Shown: positions 1 through 13,768, counted from the stretch's first letter. The stretch is 64,000 nucleotides of DNA from Owenia fusiformis (GCA_903813345.2 CAIIXF020000004.1:15665513-15729512), one strand, 5' to 3'. Made by a program: numbers and translations. Notes: generated by a model from the letters alone, not told the origin.

Positions 1-3000
1 CACACCAAACTAGTTCTTATCCGTTCTTGCCAGTCCTTCGAAAACGTCGTAAAACGGGCTCAATCTGGTTGTGGTCGGGAAATATGTCTAAAATAATTAG
101 CTACTTCGTTCATAATAGTCTTCAATACGTCCATTTCATTCGCAGTTCGTTCAGGTCGCACCACGTCGGTGTGCAACGTTGTATAACGCGTCCCTTAGTC
201 TAGAAGGTCATCATGACCTGATTACGAACGGTATGGTCGCCATCGAATTTTGAATCGATTCAAAATTCTAAAATCACCTTCCTTTCTGAGAACGTTCATG
301 AAGTTCGTAAAAAGTCCTTAGAAAGTTGCAGTTACGTTCATTCCGTTCGCACACAGTTTAAAACCAGTTTTGAAGAACGCAGTGGCAACTTGTTTGGTGT
401 GATATTCATTCTCAAAAGTTGGTAGAAAAGAAACAAAACACAATTGCACTAAAAACAAGTTATGTCACAAAACAATAGAAAAAAAATATATATTATTCAT
501 TTTGACAAAGTTGTGGTAATGGTTACCAAGGTAACCATTGTCAACATTAGCAATGCTTATTGGAAGCCCTTTACTAATTGGAACGAATTTTAATCAGGTT
601 CTTTCGCAAGTAAACACAAGTAAACGTTGGTTTTCCTTAATGTATCAGGAGGCCTTTAAGGAATAAAATTATCGAGATTGTGTGATGAAATTTCCCGATT
701 ACCGACAACGATTAAGGGAATTCGATAAACATTGATGGACAAAACTAGACTGATATTGATAAACCTTCGATTTAATTTGAACCAAGATATTTCAGCAAAC
801 AAACTGGTAAATTATGGAACTTATTTTGTATCAAATCGGGCAATAGTACATTATCAATGTGAAAAGTCAAACCATATGATGCGACCCTCGAAGTATATGA
901 TTCGAAACTCGTCATCATATGCGAAATTCGCATCATCATGCGAAACTCACATATATGCGATTTTCAATCTACCAATAACAAAAGTTGATTGTCTTTCACA
1001 ACTTATTTTCATTATCAATCTCACTGGCTCTATCAAGTGTCACACAAAGAGTTACACTATCTCGAATCACTTTGCAAACATACAAAGCAATGTTGAAATG
1101 TCACACGGATTGTGTTATAAGTAGCAGAGCATACTGAACATATTACACACGGAGATTTCGAACGAACATGTCAATTTTACACACGCATTGTGTTCAAACA
1201 TTGAGTCCAAGCACTGAGTTCGCGAAGGATCGTTCCCGCTTAAAATAGGATGTCACAAACAACGTGCAGTACCTCGCATAGGGCGCGAGCTTTGAAGTCA
1301 CGTGGCATTTACATCGTGGTTTCTACAAGTGCGAGCTGTATAAGCATTTGCTCGACTTATCGGTCAAGACAAGTAACTTAGTCAACATTCGATATTCGTA
1401 TGTTCATCAATATTTACTAAGAATGGTGCCACAATTGAAGTAAACCTCTGGTTAATTATTTTCAATAAACCTATCAGCAAACGTGTAAATGATAATTTTG
1501 ATGTTCTGTTACATATTGGTGAAGCAATCTTTCGGATATGACCTAAATTTCTAATTTTCCACTGAGTCCCTGTATACCCCTACTTCAAAAGATATATGTT
1601 ATTCGTCATTTTTTATTATGAACCAACCATAAATGTATTTTTTCTTGTTTACATATAGAATGAACTTTCGGTTTTCAAATATTGCAAGACGGTACTGGAT
1701 TTATTTGTTCAGGATATCGAGCAAACAAATGCGTGTCAATTTACACTGTAATATCCTACATACTTATATTTCAAGGGTAGTTTTGAAGAATAATCAAGAA
1801 AATCCATGTTTTCAAATGGATTCATCCTTATCAAAGAACGTGAATGAGGATATGCCGTTTGAAAAACTCACAACATGTTTCAAGTTCTTACAATTCTCGG
1901 TTAAAAAAAATAATTTGAAAGTTGTGATTTGGAATGTAATATCAATGAAATTTGTTGATATTTGTGAATTTTTTCTTTCGAAATGCACATTGCTGGATAA
2001 CAGAACCTTGCCATGTTCGAGATGCACGAAAAGTGTTTTGTTGATACTTGACGTCGCACGGATATTTGGATGTGATTGACGTGTTCGTTAATCTCCTAGC
2101 ACTGTAATTTCCAACTTAATTTTTGGAAGCCAAATGTGATAGTCACGAATTGATATTTAAGTCACACGTTGATGCATACATCATGTGTGTACATTAACTG
2201 TCGAATACATGCCAACTTACATTTATATAAATATCCACAATTAACTCAAATCATCAATTCTCGAAACGGTTTATTATTTAACCTGGTGAATTTAATGTTT
2301 CATTTTGATTCATAATTATGGTATCGGATTTGAGTATGATATAAGTCGAGGCTTAAACAAAGCAATAAAATTACGTGAAACCTTTTGTGAAAATTCGGAC
2401 GATTTTTCAAGAATCCTCCTTCAAAGTGATACCAAAGTGCTCCCCGGGAGTGGAAATTTCGTCTCGTGTAATCAAAATAATAGAGCGGGTGGTTTGAATT
2501 TTTGTTTGAGTTTATAGTTTACATCTATAAATTGAAAAACATATCGCCTAATTGAGAGGTACATGCATATTTTGGCGATCTATCATTATAAAGGGCTAAA
2601 TATTGTGCAAAAACAGGAGTTGACACGCTTACATTTGGAAATGAAATTTACTACATAATCGTCGACTCATGTTTAAAAGTCATGAAAACAAGGTTGAACA
2701 CAAAACATTGACCCAGTTACTGTCTATTCAGCATGGGTTCACCAAGGGAAATATTATTAATGACTTAAATCGTTTACAGTTAAGTTGTATTCCAAGAAAC
2801 TTATCAATTTAGAAATGCAAATTGTTCAATTTTGTTTTTCAATTATAAAAAATGGCACCTGTAGAGAACAACGTTTTCAAATTTTTTTAAAACGGAGATA
2901 TTTACTTATGCAACATTCATTGGCATGTGTCATGGAATAAATAGGAAGAATATGCATTTGATTCTATATCTTGTTCCTGAAGGAGTTTGTTAAGGAGCGG

Positions 3001-3315
3001 TATATCTTAACGTACTTTTATCATTCCGAACTCAAACAAATCGAATTCTTATTTCGAGAACGCTTTGTTGAGAATTGATTCGGGATGTACTCAAAATTAG
3101 TGCGTTAAAATGTGTATTATCATCTAAATAACCACCTCACAAATTATTTTGGAAATCAAAGAAGTACGTTTTTTGAGATTTTTATTTACGAACGTTGACT
3201 TACTTACTTGGCTTGACTGTTATGTACTCTTCGATATAACTCTTAAAACAATGCTTTCACAAATACACATGTACATAATGTAATTTTGTTAACATGCAGT
3301 GTGCGACCTCGAACG
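1..3315. other. AT-rich DNA without recognisable gene
   Basis: The open frames here (for example 732-1124 and 1633-2079) have low-complexity composition and match no family I know. The first 400 bases are rich in CG-containing words such as GTTCGT, resembling the interior of the Harbinger element near 30130-30530, so part may be an old relative of that transposon. This is a weak impression. Confidence 0.4.
245..268. repeat. 24-bp perfect palindrome
   Basis: The sequence is its own reverse complement over 24 bases, centred on ATCGAT, with arms GAATTTTGA. No function can be assigned. Confidence 0.8.
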
Positions 3316-3437
3316 AACCGTGTATGAAATCATACGGACTGTGTATAATCTGCTAAACGTTATTCTATGTTTTAAAGATATCATATTAATATAATGAAAG
3401 ATATGGCCGCGTGGTTACGACTAGATGTAGTAGAGTG
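3316..3437. repeat. Outer inverted repeat, left arm, distal part
   Basis: Pairs with 18069-18189 in reverse complement. It includes a conserved stretch around CCGCGTGGTTACGACTAGAT. The arm is cut at 3437 by the element starting CACTGGC and resumes at 6233. Confidence 0.75.
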
Positions 3438-4433
3438 CACTGGCATGTAGCGATTTAAGCGATACTGGATACTTTACTGAATTGTGTCGAAGTTAGACGT
3501 GTGGTGCGGAAGTTAATATGCAGATGACCATCATTTCAATGTTATATTGTTTGTAGGCAAATTGAGATTAGGCCATTGGAGTATTTGTTTCACGCATACA
3601 TAAAGCCTAACGCATTCAAGGGTCACATTTATCATTAAACCAATAACTCAAACATATGACCTTGTACACCGACCACCTCTTGAAATCAATGCAGGCCGAT
3701 TTCAACGAATGCAAACGGTGATATATAAAAGAAACATAATCAAGCATGACCACCTCCCGACTTCTTTTGTTTTCTTTACAACTAAGCTATGACTGCAGTC
3801 TATTCAGTGTTGCGTATCGAACCTTGATTATTATAAAAATAGTGCAACAACAAGCAGAATTCACACATTTACCTATACTTATTCTCAACTGAAGACATTG
3901 AATTTATCTCTTAGGTTTTACATTATAAATATCTTAACATGCAGAATACGAAAATAGAGGCTTAGGCCCAACTTTGTATGGATTTTATGAAAATAATCTG
4001 ATTTTAGAGAAATGAAAAGAAAAATGTCCACACCCTACACAAAATATTTATTGTTCCCCGGGAATACGTATGTGTTGCTTGTATATTAGAATCGTATTCC
4101 AGTTACAGAAAGAAGTACATATCATGCTAAACTATATATATATATATTTATCGTCTATTATCCTTTGACAAGTAGAGTAGAGAATAAAAATAAAAAATTC
4201 AAAAAAGGAAATAAGATTAATTTTTTAGAAAACTACTTAGTATATGATAAAGCAGATATGTGCGGTCGGTTTGGATATGGGGTTTATCCCTCGTGAGATA
4301 TGCACGTCTACCTTCGGTCCCTATGGTCCATCAGGTAGATATAGAGATTATCCTATATGAGGTTCAGGATATTGGGATTACCCCGAGGCAAATATAATAT
4401 ATCTGTCCGAGGGCCGCAGGTCCCGAGGGAAAA

Positions 4434-4930
4434 TATATTTTATTCCATAATACTACTGTTTTCCCAGGGAAATATGAAGGAATTAAAATCTTATTGAATC
4501 GTATTACATGAAAAAATCGTATTGTCCCCGGGAAAAAAATCGTATTGGAGCGTATTACATGAAAAAATCGTATTGTCCCCGTGAAAAAATCGTATTGGAG
4601 CGTATTGACCTATTTTTTAGTTTCCCGGTTATTTTATTTATTTATTTTATTTTTCAAACAATGTGCATTTATTAATATAACGTTTGCATTATCCAAATGT
4701 AACATTCTAGAGGGATGTAATATGGAATAAATAGGTTATTTCTGGTCAGGATTGAATATGGGTTTTATTCCTCGGAAAATATGATATTGGCCTTGGGCAA
4801 TATGATATTGACACTCGGTCGCTGCGCTCTCGGTCAATATTATATTACCCTTCAGTCAATATCATATTGTCCCTCGGAATAAAACCCATATTCAATCCCT
4901 CCCAGTAAATAACCTATATGTATTCCATAC
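4434..4930. repeat. Dispersed repeat containing a fold-back
   Basis: 4440-4640 holds two direct copies of a unit with ACATGAAAAAATCGTATTG and CCCCGKGAAAAAATCG words, and recurs at 19378-19520. 4730-4915 is a fold-back in which a 21-bp arm at about 4753-4773 pairs with the arm at about 4877-4897. The loop contains CGCTGCGCTC, seen again in related sequence at 19675 and 42770. Confidence 0.6.
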
Positions 4931-5035
4931 CTGATGAGGTTTCAGGGGCATATCAACCGGGAATATATTCCATATCCGGCAAATATTTTTCGTATGTCCC
5001 GCTCCGACGGAGCTCCATATAAATCGTATGTCCCG

Positions 5036-5320
5036 CTCAAAAAATGTTAAAAATAAATTCGGAAAAAAAAAATTTGAAAAAAATTTGAAAAAAAAGTTTT
5101 GAAAAAAAAGTTTTGAAAAAAATTTGAAAAATTTTTTTTGAAAATATTCTGAAAAAAGTATGCCAAACAAAGGAGAAAAAAATTTGGAATTTTTTTTTCA
5201 TTTTTGAAAAAAATCTGAAAATAAATATTTGAAAAAATTGTGGAAAAAAATTGTGACAAATTGTGGCAAAAAAATGTGAAAAAAATCGTTGATTTTTTTG
5301 AAAATGATAACATATTTTGC
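5036..5320. repeat. A-rich low-complexity tract
   Basis: Repeated GAAAAAAATTTG-like words cover this tract. The overlapping Phe/Lys-rich frames on the minus strand result from the composition and are not genes. Confidence 0.8.
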
Positions 5321-6232
5321 AAGTAACACACCAGAGCATGTGGGGAACATACTTAAGATATCATATTCATTTGTGGATAAAAATCATATCTCTCATAAAT
5401 CATAGGATATCCTCTATATCTCATGGTTGCAATGATATAGATCGAATATCACATGATGATATATTTGATATGTGACCAAGATATCATATTTTAGTAAACA
5501 ATTTACAAACCATCGAATATCACTTTAAACTATCGAATATCACGTCTTAAGAAGTGATATTCGATGGTTTCGAATTTTTTCAAAAAATGAATTTTGAATA
5601 TTTGAAGACGTAAATCAAGATAATTTCTACTCGCATCTTGTCTATTCCACAGGTTTGGGAAAAGTGTACAGGAAAATCTCCATGTTCAATTGATGTATGA
5701 TCAATATACGAATCGAATGTATTCTCGTGTGCATTACAATATCAACATTGAAACATTTTTGGCCTGCAATGGACGTATAATGGATTAGAATATGAGGCCG
5801 TGTTATCATTCAAATGCAAAGTCATGGTATTGGGTTGCAAGTTAATATCAGATTCAATGCAAAGTAATCATTTAATATCAGATGCGCGATCAGTCCAATA
5901 ATGTAATTTCGGGTCATCAGTTCGATATCTAGCAGTTGTTCTAACGACACGGTATTACTAGGCTATCGTGTTATAAATACACACACATATAAATAAATCA
6001 AACTGGTACACGATATAAGCACGACTGCTCTTTCAATTGAGTATAAATGTTGATAAACTTACCCGGAAGCCAATACATACACGTTTAGACGATGCTATTT
6101 TCAGTTCAGTGTAAGAGTAAATGCCCGGATATCGAAGCTTTTTCGTGTAAAGTTTTAACCAAGCATGTAGTATCGGGTTATATTGCGTGTAGAATTTATC
6201 GATATCAGGGCCGCTACATGCCAGTGAGAGTG

Positions 6233-6478
6233 GAGTGGGTTGGTTGAAATATCTTGATAGATTACAACAAATACACATAAAACTGATATAAAATCTTTAA
6301 AAGTTTATTATATCAAAAATATATTCGATATCAAAATGCTCAAAATATGAATCTGAATAGAACAATTCAGATGAATGCAAAATCTTATTCTGAATAAAAT
6401 CGTTCAGATATGAATATCAAATAATTATATAACCTTTACTGGCATAAATCAAATCGAGGCTCAAATCACATTGTAGTC
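6233..6478. repeat. Outer inverted repeat, left arm, proximal part
   Basis: Resumes the left arm after the 3438-6226 insertion. It pairs with the reverse complement of 17861-18068 and then of 13769-13815, including ATAAATCAAATCGAGGCTCA. Pairing stops near 6478, which marks the inner edge of the arm. Confidence 0.75.
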
Positions 6479-8931
6479 CAGTCTACACCAAGCATTTTGG
6501 GAAGTCAGAGGGCCACTTGTTATTTTTCTGAAAGATTACTTTATGTAGCATCAATTCACATATGTCTGGGTCGTATTAGTTTGTGTACGAAGGATTCTGA
6601 GCCTTTTTACCCCCCGCCCCCCTAGAATAATATTTATTCTATAACATCAACCAAATATTTGGTATAGAACTGATTCCTACGCAATATGTCACTAGTGCGA
6701 TGGTCAAGTGCATCCTAAAATTATAGAGAGATATGTTGATTGGTTAAGGAAAAATATAAATCATAGAAATAAAAAGGCATATTTTCGTTCATTTTTTACT
6801 TTTACCAATTGCAGCTTCAGAGAAATAATAGGTAGTAATATGTCTCCAAATTGTATTCATGAATCATTTCCAAGTTATGTGTGATATTGGATAACCAAGA
6901 ATGGTTTGAATATAAGAAATGTAATGATTAAGTACTATTTTGTATTTTTATGGCTTTGTTGACCCCTACCCCTTAGAAATATGAGAAAGTGATGGTGGCA
7001 CAATTAGATCAGAAATGAAAACTAATACTTCTCCAAGTAGCATTTAAGAATGTATTTGTGTGATATATATAGGTAATTTAATGGGAGGGATGCAATCTGA
7101 ATTTTATTTTGAGGGAAAATATGATATTGGCCAAGGAAAATATCATATTGACTGAGGGCAATAGCCCGAGAGTTAATATGATAGTTCTCGAGGCGAATGA
7201 AATAAATAAAATTAATATACCACCAATACCATCAATAAGCTATTTATTCCATATTTTTTCTGAAACATAAAAATCAATAGAGATCCCCGGGTTCTGCTAC
7301 AGGATCTGATAAGTGATTTAGGCTGCATACAGGATCCAATACGGGATCTGATATAGGAATCTAGCTAATGATATAGGAATCTAGCTAATGTGGGATATTT
7401 TGAATATCAATTCTATTCCCTGTTTATTTTCCAGGGAAAATATGCTATTGGAATAATGTTATAATTTTGTAATGATCAACTTTTTTTAAAAATTTTCTGT
7501 ACGCCGTCGTTAGTCTTATTGGTCATTTGTTCATGTTAAATTCTTGTTTTTATATTTTTCTTTTTCTAAAATTTTATCAAGAATTTCTCTTTATAAGTCA
7601 AGGTCTAACGATTCTTATTCAGATGCACCAGTCTGCATTTGTATACTCATTATTTCATTTAATATATCCTTTAAAAGTACAATAATTAACATCCCATGAA
7701 GCATGAGCTCTGCCTAGTCCAGCATAGCTTACCCGGACAGGCACATGTGCATTTTATCAGCTAAGGGATTCCTTCGTGGGGGAACAGGTAATTGCTATTG
7801 CGTCTATAAATAGTTTGCTAGGGAAGAGCCATATCAGCATCTTCTATACCCCCCTTCTCCCTATAATCAATCAATAGGGACAATTGACGTAACATAGTTA
7901 TTCGCATAGCACTCCTAAATGCACTGTTAACCACTGAAGGAATCCTACAGTTGATTAAATTCACATGTGACTCTAAAATACACCTTTACCCATGAAAGAA
8001 TGCTCACTTGTGACGTTCAGCTGCATCTCTGAGGATGTGGTGTAGAGCTGTAAGCTGTTTGTGCTTCCGAGGAAAATTCTCAAATGATTTATTCATGAAG
8101 GGATAATATGTTTTATTTGTTTACCCCCCTGTCCCACTCCGTTCATGAGCATAGCACTCACACTCCAAAAGTAGTTCATAAAGCAAACCTTTTTATACCC
8201 ATGGCAGGATTCTACAGATGAAAAATTTCACCCGTTTCTCTGAGGGTTAAGAAACTGTATAATGTTTGTGGTTTGTGCTCCCAATGAGAATATGACTTAT
8301 AAAGCTTATATATACCCCAGAGGGTCATGTTTGGGACTGTAAACAGTTTTTGCTCCCAAGGAAAATTTGAAAATGACTCAACCCCCTTCTGCTCCACTTA
8401 ATCCATTAGCAAAAGGAGTATATATCTAAAAATGATTCTACAATAGATAAAGTTCGCATGTACCTCTGACTCTGAAGAAACTCCGAATGACTCCCCCATT
8501 TCAGTCAATAAATAAAGGAGAAGGACTGGACTTTACTCACTTATTCCAAAATCATTTCTTCAACATTCCTCTTTACAAATAAAGGAATTTTTCAGTTGAT
8601 ACAGATTACATGTGTAGTTGAGCATAATTCAAAGGTTTGCGTGAGACCCCCACATGGGAAGTGAAGGAGGTTTTGACAAAATAGAAATTGGGCTGTCAAA
8701 CTCAAATCATGGGAGTAACCTATTGAGTCAATTTCCCCACCCTGGAAGCAATAATAGAGAGTCAAATATAGTGAAAATTCCTATTAGTAGCAATATACTT
8801 TCGAAAGTCTCTACTATAAGGACTCTTTGAATGGTGCATAATATTTGAGAATGTATAATGTTCATGTTCACTAGGAAAATTCTAATCATGTCACACTTTT
8901 ACATTGTGCACTAGAGCTATATTCATAACTT
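6479..8931. other. Interior of composite element, no gene seen
   Basis: No coding sequence is recognisable. 7080-7260 is a diverged relative of the fold-back repeat at 4730-4915. 7860-8640 contains several loosely repeated short passages that look like old tandem repeats. Confidence 0.4.
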
Positions 8932-9879
8932 GATGAGAAAAGTGACTGAACATATTGTTCTCTCATGTCTATACACTTAGCAAGATTTCGTCAAGAAAAT
9001 AAATATATAAGCACAGGTGCCAAAGGGAAAGGACCAAAAGCAAACTCTAAGTGCATACCAGTCAAGAAAAACAAACCCCATATATCCCAAAACACAATTC
9101 TTACTAAAAGCTAGCCAAACTAAATTGACGAACCCCGACAGCAATGTATCTTCTAGGTTTATACACTCCCCTCCATAAGTTTGGCAACCTTTTTTCCCCC
9201 ATTTAACTACGTGTTAAAGCCTCTTTACCTTTGAATTTTTATTTACTTAACCTACGATGAAAATACTTATACTATTGATGAAAACGTAATTTGACTTCAT
9301 TTCCAATACCTCAAAATTTTCTCAATTACAATAACTCAAAATTTGATTATAAATTTGATGAATTTTTGAACATCAACATTACCATGTTAACCAATGGGAA
9401 TTACAGATGAGAAAAGTGACTGAACATATTGTTCTCTCATGTCTATACACTTAGCAAGATTTCGTCAAGAAAATAAATATATAAGCACAGGTGCCAAAGG
9501 GAAAGGACCAAAAGCAAACTCTAAGTGCATACCAGTCAAGAAAAACAAACCCCATATATCCCAAAACACAATTCTTACTAAAAGCTAGCCAAACTAAATT
9601 GACGAACCCCGACAGCAATGTATCTTCTAGGTTTATACACTCCCCTCCATAAGTTTGGCAACCTTTTTTCCCCCGTTTAACTACGTGTTAAAGCCTCTTT
9701 ATCTTTGAATTTTTATTTACTTAACCTGCGATGGAAATACTTGTACTATTGGTGGAAACGTAATTTGACTTTAATTCCAATACCTCCAGATTTTCTCAAT
9801 TTTTTTCCTCAATTACAATAGGTCAAAAATTGATGATAAATTTGATGAATTTTTGAAAATAGACATTCCCATGTTAACC
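8932..9879. repeat. 474-bp tandem duplication
   Basis: 8932-9405 and 9406-9879 are direct copies. They are almost identical over the first ~270 bases, from GATGAGAAAAGTGACTGAAC through the Tc1-like terminus, and more diverged after that. The duplication carried the left end of the Tc1/mariner-like element, which therefore appears at 9164 and 9638. Confidence 0.85.
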
Positions 9880-11303
9880 AATGGGAAATGGTAGGTTTGC
9901 CGCAAGTCATATGACAGAATATCCATCCATCCGAGTCCTTGCAAAAATACGAGTTAGGCAGGTAATTGAATTTGCTAACCTAATTTAAAAAAAATTGATA
10001 TGTTTCTTCAGGTTTAACAAAGTTATAGGGCTTTAAAGTCAAAATTGTTTTTCAAAAACCTCTCCCATTGAAATAACACAGGAGGCGAAAAATTATTTTC
10101 AAAAATGACTTTGAAGCCCTATAACTTTAATATTCATCAAATGAACTATACACTTAGTGTTCAAAAAAGCTAGACAATTCAATTTTCTATATAAAAATAT
10201 TTTTTGCTGAATCTTTTACTGAAAAGATATCCTGATTTCTGATTTGCCCCAAACCCTCCATTTCCCATTGGATTACATGGAAATGACGATTTTCAAAAAT
10301 TCATCAAAGGACAAGGTGCAATTATTGGCAATTATCCCTTTGGTCAAAATGAATCATTCGTAGGTGTAACATGAAGAATGAAATGTCATATAATACTTTG
10401 GAAAATATTAAAGTGCTCGGACACACATAAGCTGAGATAGGGATCATTTCGTTCAGTAAGGTTGTATTGACTTACATGGGGCTGTGCACCATTGACTTAA
10501 CATGAGGATATCAGCAGATCCCAATAGAGGCCATTGGTTTCCATTGATTATCACAGAAATACCAAAAATACACTATGACCTGAATCGATTGCAAACTTAA
10601 TTATTTCACAATACGACACAAATGGTTTATCTCATCAAATGTGCAAATATGAAGTTTGCAATCGATTCAGGTCATACTTAAAATTAAAAGATTGTACATT
10701 TTTTCATCATTTTTTCCCTACAAAATGGCTATAGAAAAATGCTCCAAAAAAACTTTTACACTTATCAAATATCATACAAGTTTAATTTGTAAAACCAAAG
10801 ATTATACTATTATGTTTTATTATGTAGTAACATATTTGGATAAGATGCAGGGATGCGTAGGATATAAATGGATTTTGACAGACACAAAAATACTTCCTGG
10901 TTTGGAATCTATGCCTCTACACTTCATGATTGAATTATGACCCTAATAAGTGGCCTGTACATCAATACAGTACTGAATATAGGTCAACAAGATACTAGTG
11001 TGCATATAAATGTAATAATTGAAGCAGAATACTCATTTTGAAAAATCAGATGAATTATTTTTTTCCCATGGGGAGATCCCAATGGAGGGTGTATAAGGTC
11101 CTTTATCATCAATTTTCGACCTATTGTAATTGAGGAAAAAAATTGAGAAAATTTGGAGGTATTGGAAATAAAGTCAAGTTACGTTTCCATCAATATCATA
11201 AGTTATTTCATCACCGGTTAAGTAAATAAAAATTCAAACGTAAAGAGGCTTTAACACGTAGTTCAATTGGGGAAAAAGGTTTCCAAACTTATGGAGGGGA
11301 GTG
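9638..11303. mobile_element. Tc1/mariner-like non-autonomous element (copy A)
   Basis: The termini are CACTCCCCTCCATAAGTTTG and its near-exact reverse complement, each flanked by TA (9636-9637 and 11304-11305), the expected target duplication of Tc1/mariner elements. No transposase frame is present. Sub-terminal sequence is also inverted. The interior (10310-11040) contains unrelated DNA with a 24-bp perfect inverted repeat (10574-10597 against 10651-10674), perhaps a secondary insertion. Confidence 0.75.
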
Positions 11304-12217
11304 TACCATTACACTAAAATAAGCATATCCTTTTGATAATTGGAATTCAAAATGTTTATTTCAAGTATTTTTATGAATTGTAAATAATATGAATGTAAAA
11401 CACAGCAATTATTACTGAAATATGAATTGAAATATCTGAAACCATACCCATTGGTTTATTTGTCACTTTATGCTTGTATTTGATTTAAATTATAAAAACG
11501 TGAATGAAAGTTGTCATGTTAATTGGCCATTTATGAGTAAATGAATTAATTTGAATGAAAATAATACTCAATTACAAGTTGAAACTTACTTTTATGAGAT
11601 TCTCAAGAGTGAATTTTACAAAATATTTATACTGTGATCAATAAATATTATTTCAATAAAATGCCGAATCTCAATTTAAAGGGGCAACAAGGCCTGTAGA
11701 GAGAAAAAAGGAAAATTTTAACTTTTTCTGAGCTATCAAGGCAACATTTGGCTCAACATCTTCTTTGGCATACCTATTTTCTTAAAATGTATGGATAACC
11801 TATCAATTTCAGCATTAAGAAGTGTAAATTCAGTTCAAAGCTTGAAAAAGGGGAAATCCGCTTTTTCATTTTTAAGATCCATCATGTTTCAAGAGGAATA
11901 TCAGCTGAAATAATGTTTATCTAGGAGGTTTCTTTGTAGATAATAAAAATAGATGTAAGTCTTGATGAAATATCCAAACCTAGATATTTTTTGACACTGG
12001 TCCGTGATCATTGAATGGCTCCTCTGCACTAATTGTTGCACCTTACACATTGCTACTGTGAGTTAATTTTACACGAATTGAGTCTCAATTTTATATAAAA
12101 CTGTGATATCTTGTCTAAATATATATTTTATAGATTATTGTATTTCATTATATTGTCATGGTATGTCGATCCATTCAATATTGCATCGACAAATCATACT
12201 TGATGCATTTGCATATA
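11304..12217. other. Spacer between two Tc1/mariner-like copies
   Basis: AT-rich sequence with no coding frame or repeat that I recognise. Confidence 0.4.
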
Positions 12218-13703
12218 CACTCCCCTCCATGTTTGGCAACCTTAGCTCCCCCCATTGAACTACGTGTTAAAGCCACTTTACCTTTGAATTTTTATTTACT
12301 TAGCCAGCGATGAAATAACTCATAGTATTAATGAAAACGTAACTTGACTTTATATCCAATACCTCCAAATTTTCTCAATTTTTTCCTCAAATACATTAGG
12401 TCGAAAATTGATGATAATTTTGATGAATTTTTGAAAATCGTCGTTCCCATGTAATCCAGTAGGAAATGGAGGGTTCGAGGCAAATCAGATATCAGAATAT
12501 CTTTTCAGTAAAAGATCAAGCAAAAAATATTTTTATATAGGAAATTGAATTATCTTATTATCTATTTTTGTACACTAAGTGTTTAGTTTATTTGATGAAT
12601 ACTAAAGTTTTTGACTTTACTTTGTTGGACCTGAAGAAACATATCAATTTTTTGTTAAATAAAGTTAGCAAAGGAGGAGGGAAGTTAGCGCAACAGATTT
12701 TGGACAGTCATATGTTTGATTTCAGCCATTTCCTGGGGATTTAAACAGGTGCATATGTTAGGCGAATGTTTTACCTCCAGGAAAAATCACTTCTAGAGAT
12801 GATAAAATAATTTCGACTTTGAGACAGGGTAGATGCAAACAACTCACCCACATGTTTTTTCTGAAATGTTTTCCTGATTTTCAACCCCTTCCATCCTTGC
12901 TTTTTTAATTTTTCTTGCATCTTTATGTTGCGTTTTGACACACAGTTAATCCCTTAAAAGGAATAAATGATTCCATTTAGATAAAGTGGAAAACAATATT
13001 TCCCATGTTATTTTTCCATAGGAAAAATCATTGCTTTCAGCTAAGTTTGGTCACCCACAATGGGTATCTTGAAAACCCCTGAAGGAATCACTTATTCCTT
13101 TAAAGTGGTTAACTATGTGTCAAAATACAACATATTGATGCAAAAAAAATTTAAAAATCAGGGATGGAAGGGGTCGAAAATTAGGAAAACATTTCAGAAA
13201 AATCATGTGGGTGGGTTGTTTGCATCTAACCGGTCTCAAAGTCGAAATTATTCTATCATCTCTAGAAGTGATTTTCCTGGAGGTAATGCATTGGCCTAAG
13301 ATATGCAATTGTTTAAATCCTCAGAAAATGGCCAAAATCCAACATATGATTGTCCAAAATCGGTTGCGCTAATTTCCCTCCTCCTTTAATTGCCTGCCTA
13401 ACTCGTATTTTTGCGATGACTCGGATAAATGGATATTCTGTCATATGACTTGCGGCAATCCTACCATTTCCAATTGGTTAACATGGTAATGTTGATTTTC
13501 AAAAATCCATCAAATTTATAATCAAATTTTGAGTTATTGTAATTGAGAAAATTTTGAGGTATTGGAAATGAAGTCAAATTACGTTTTCATCAATAGTATA
13601 AGTATTTTCATCGTAGGTTAAGTAAATAAAAATTCAAAGGTAAAGAGGCTTTAACACGTAGTTCAATGAGGAGATAAGGTTGCCAAACTTATGGAGGGGA
13701 GTG
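12218..13703. mobile_element. Tc1/mariner-like long-hairpin element (copy B)
   Basis: The ends are CACTCCCCTCCA and TGGAGGGGAGTG with flanking TA at 12216-12217 and 13704-13705. Almost the whole element is an imperfect palindrome: the left arm runs to about 12985 and the right arm starts near 13075, leaving a loop of about 90 bp. The left arm has roughly 130 bp (near 12485-12650) missing from the right. The frame 13060-13299 lies inside the palindrome and shows no domain. Confidence 0.8.
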
Positions 13704-13768
13704 TACATGAATAAAGCATGTGTAAAATATTTCCATTAATTCTTCCAGGCTCCGAATGTGATTCCCAA

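Larger units (their letters stand above)
3438..6226. mobile_element. DNA transposon-like insertion, 15-bp TIRs, 6-bp TSD
   Basis: It begins CACTGGCATGTAGCG and ends with the exact reverse complement CGCTACATGCCAGTG. It is flanked by AGAGTG at 3432-3437 and 6227-6232. The uninterrupted counterpart in the opposite arm (around 18069-18085) has a single AGAGTG, so this is a real insertion with a 6-bp target duplication. The 2,789-bp interior encodes no recognisable transposase and consists of repeats, A-rich DNA and a fold-back. I cannot place it in a superfamily. Confidence 0.7.

Noticed and set aside
732-2079. Open frames of 130 and 148 codons near the left edge
   Set aside because: AT-rich composition, no domain, no splice or repeat support; they look like chance frames.
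4892-5339. Three overlapping Phe/Lys-rich frames on the minus strand
   Set aside because: They translate the A-rich low-complexity tract in several frames at once.
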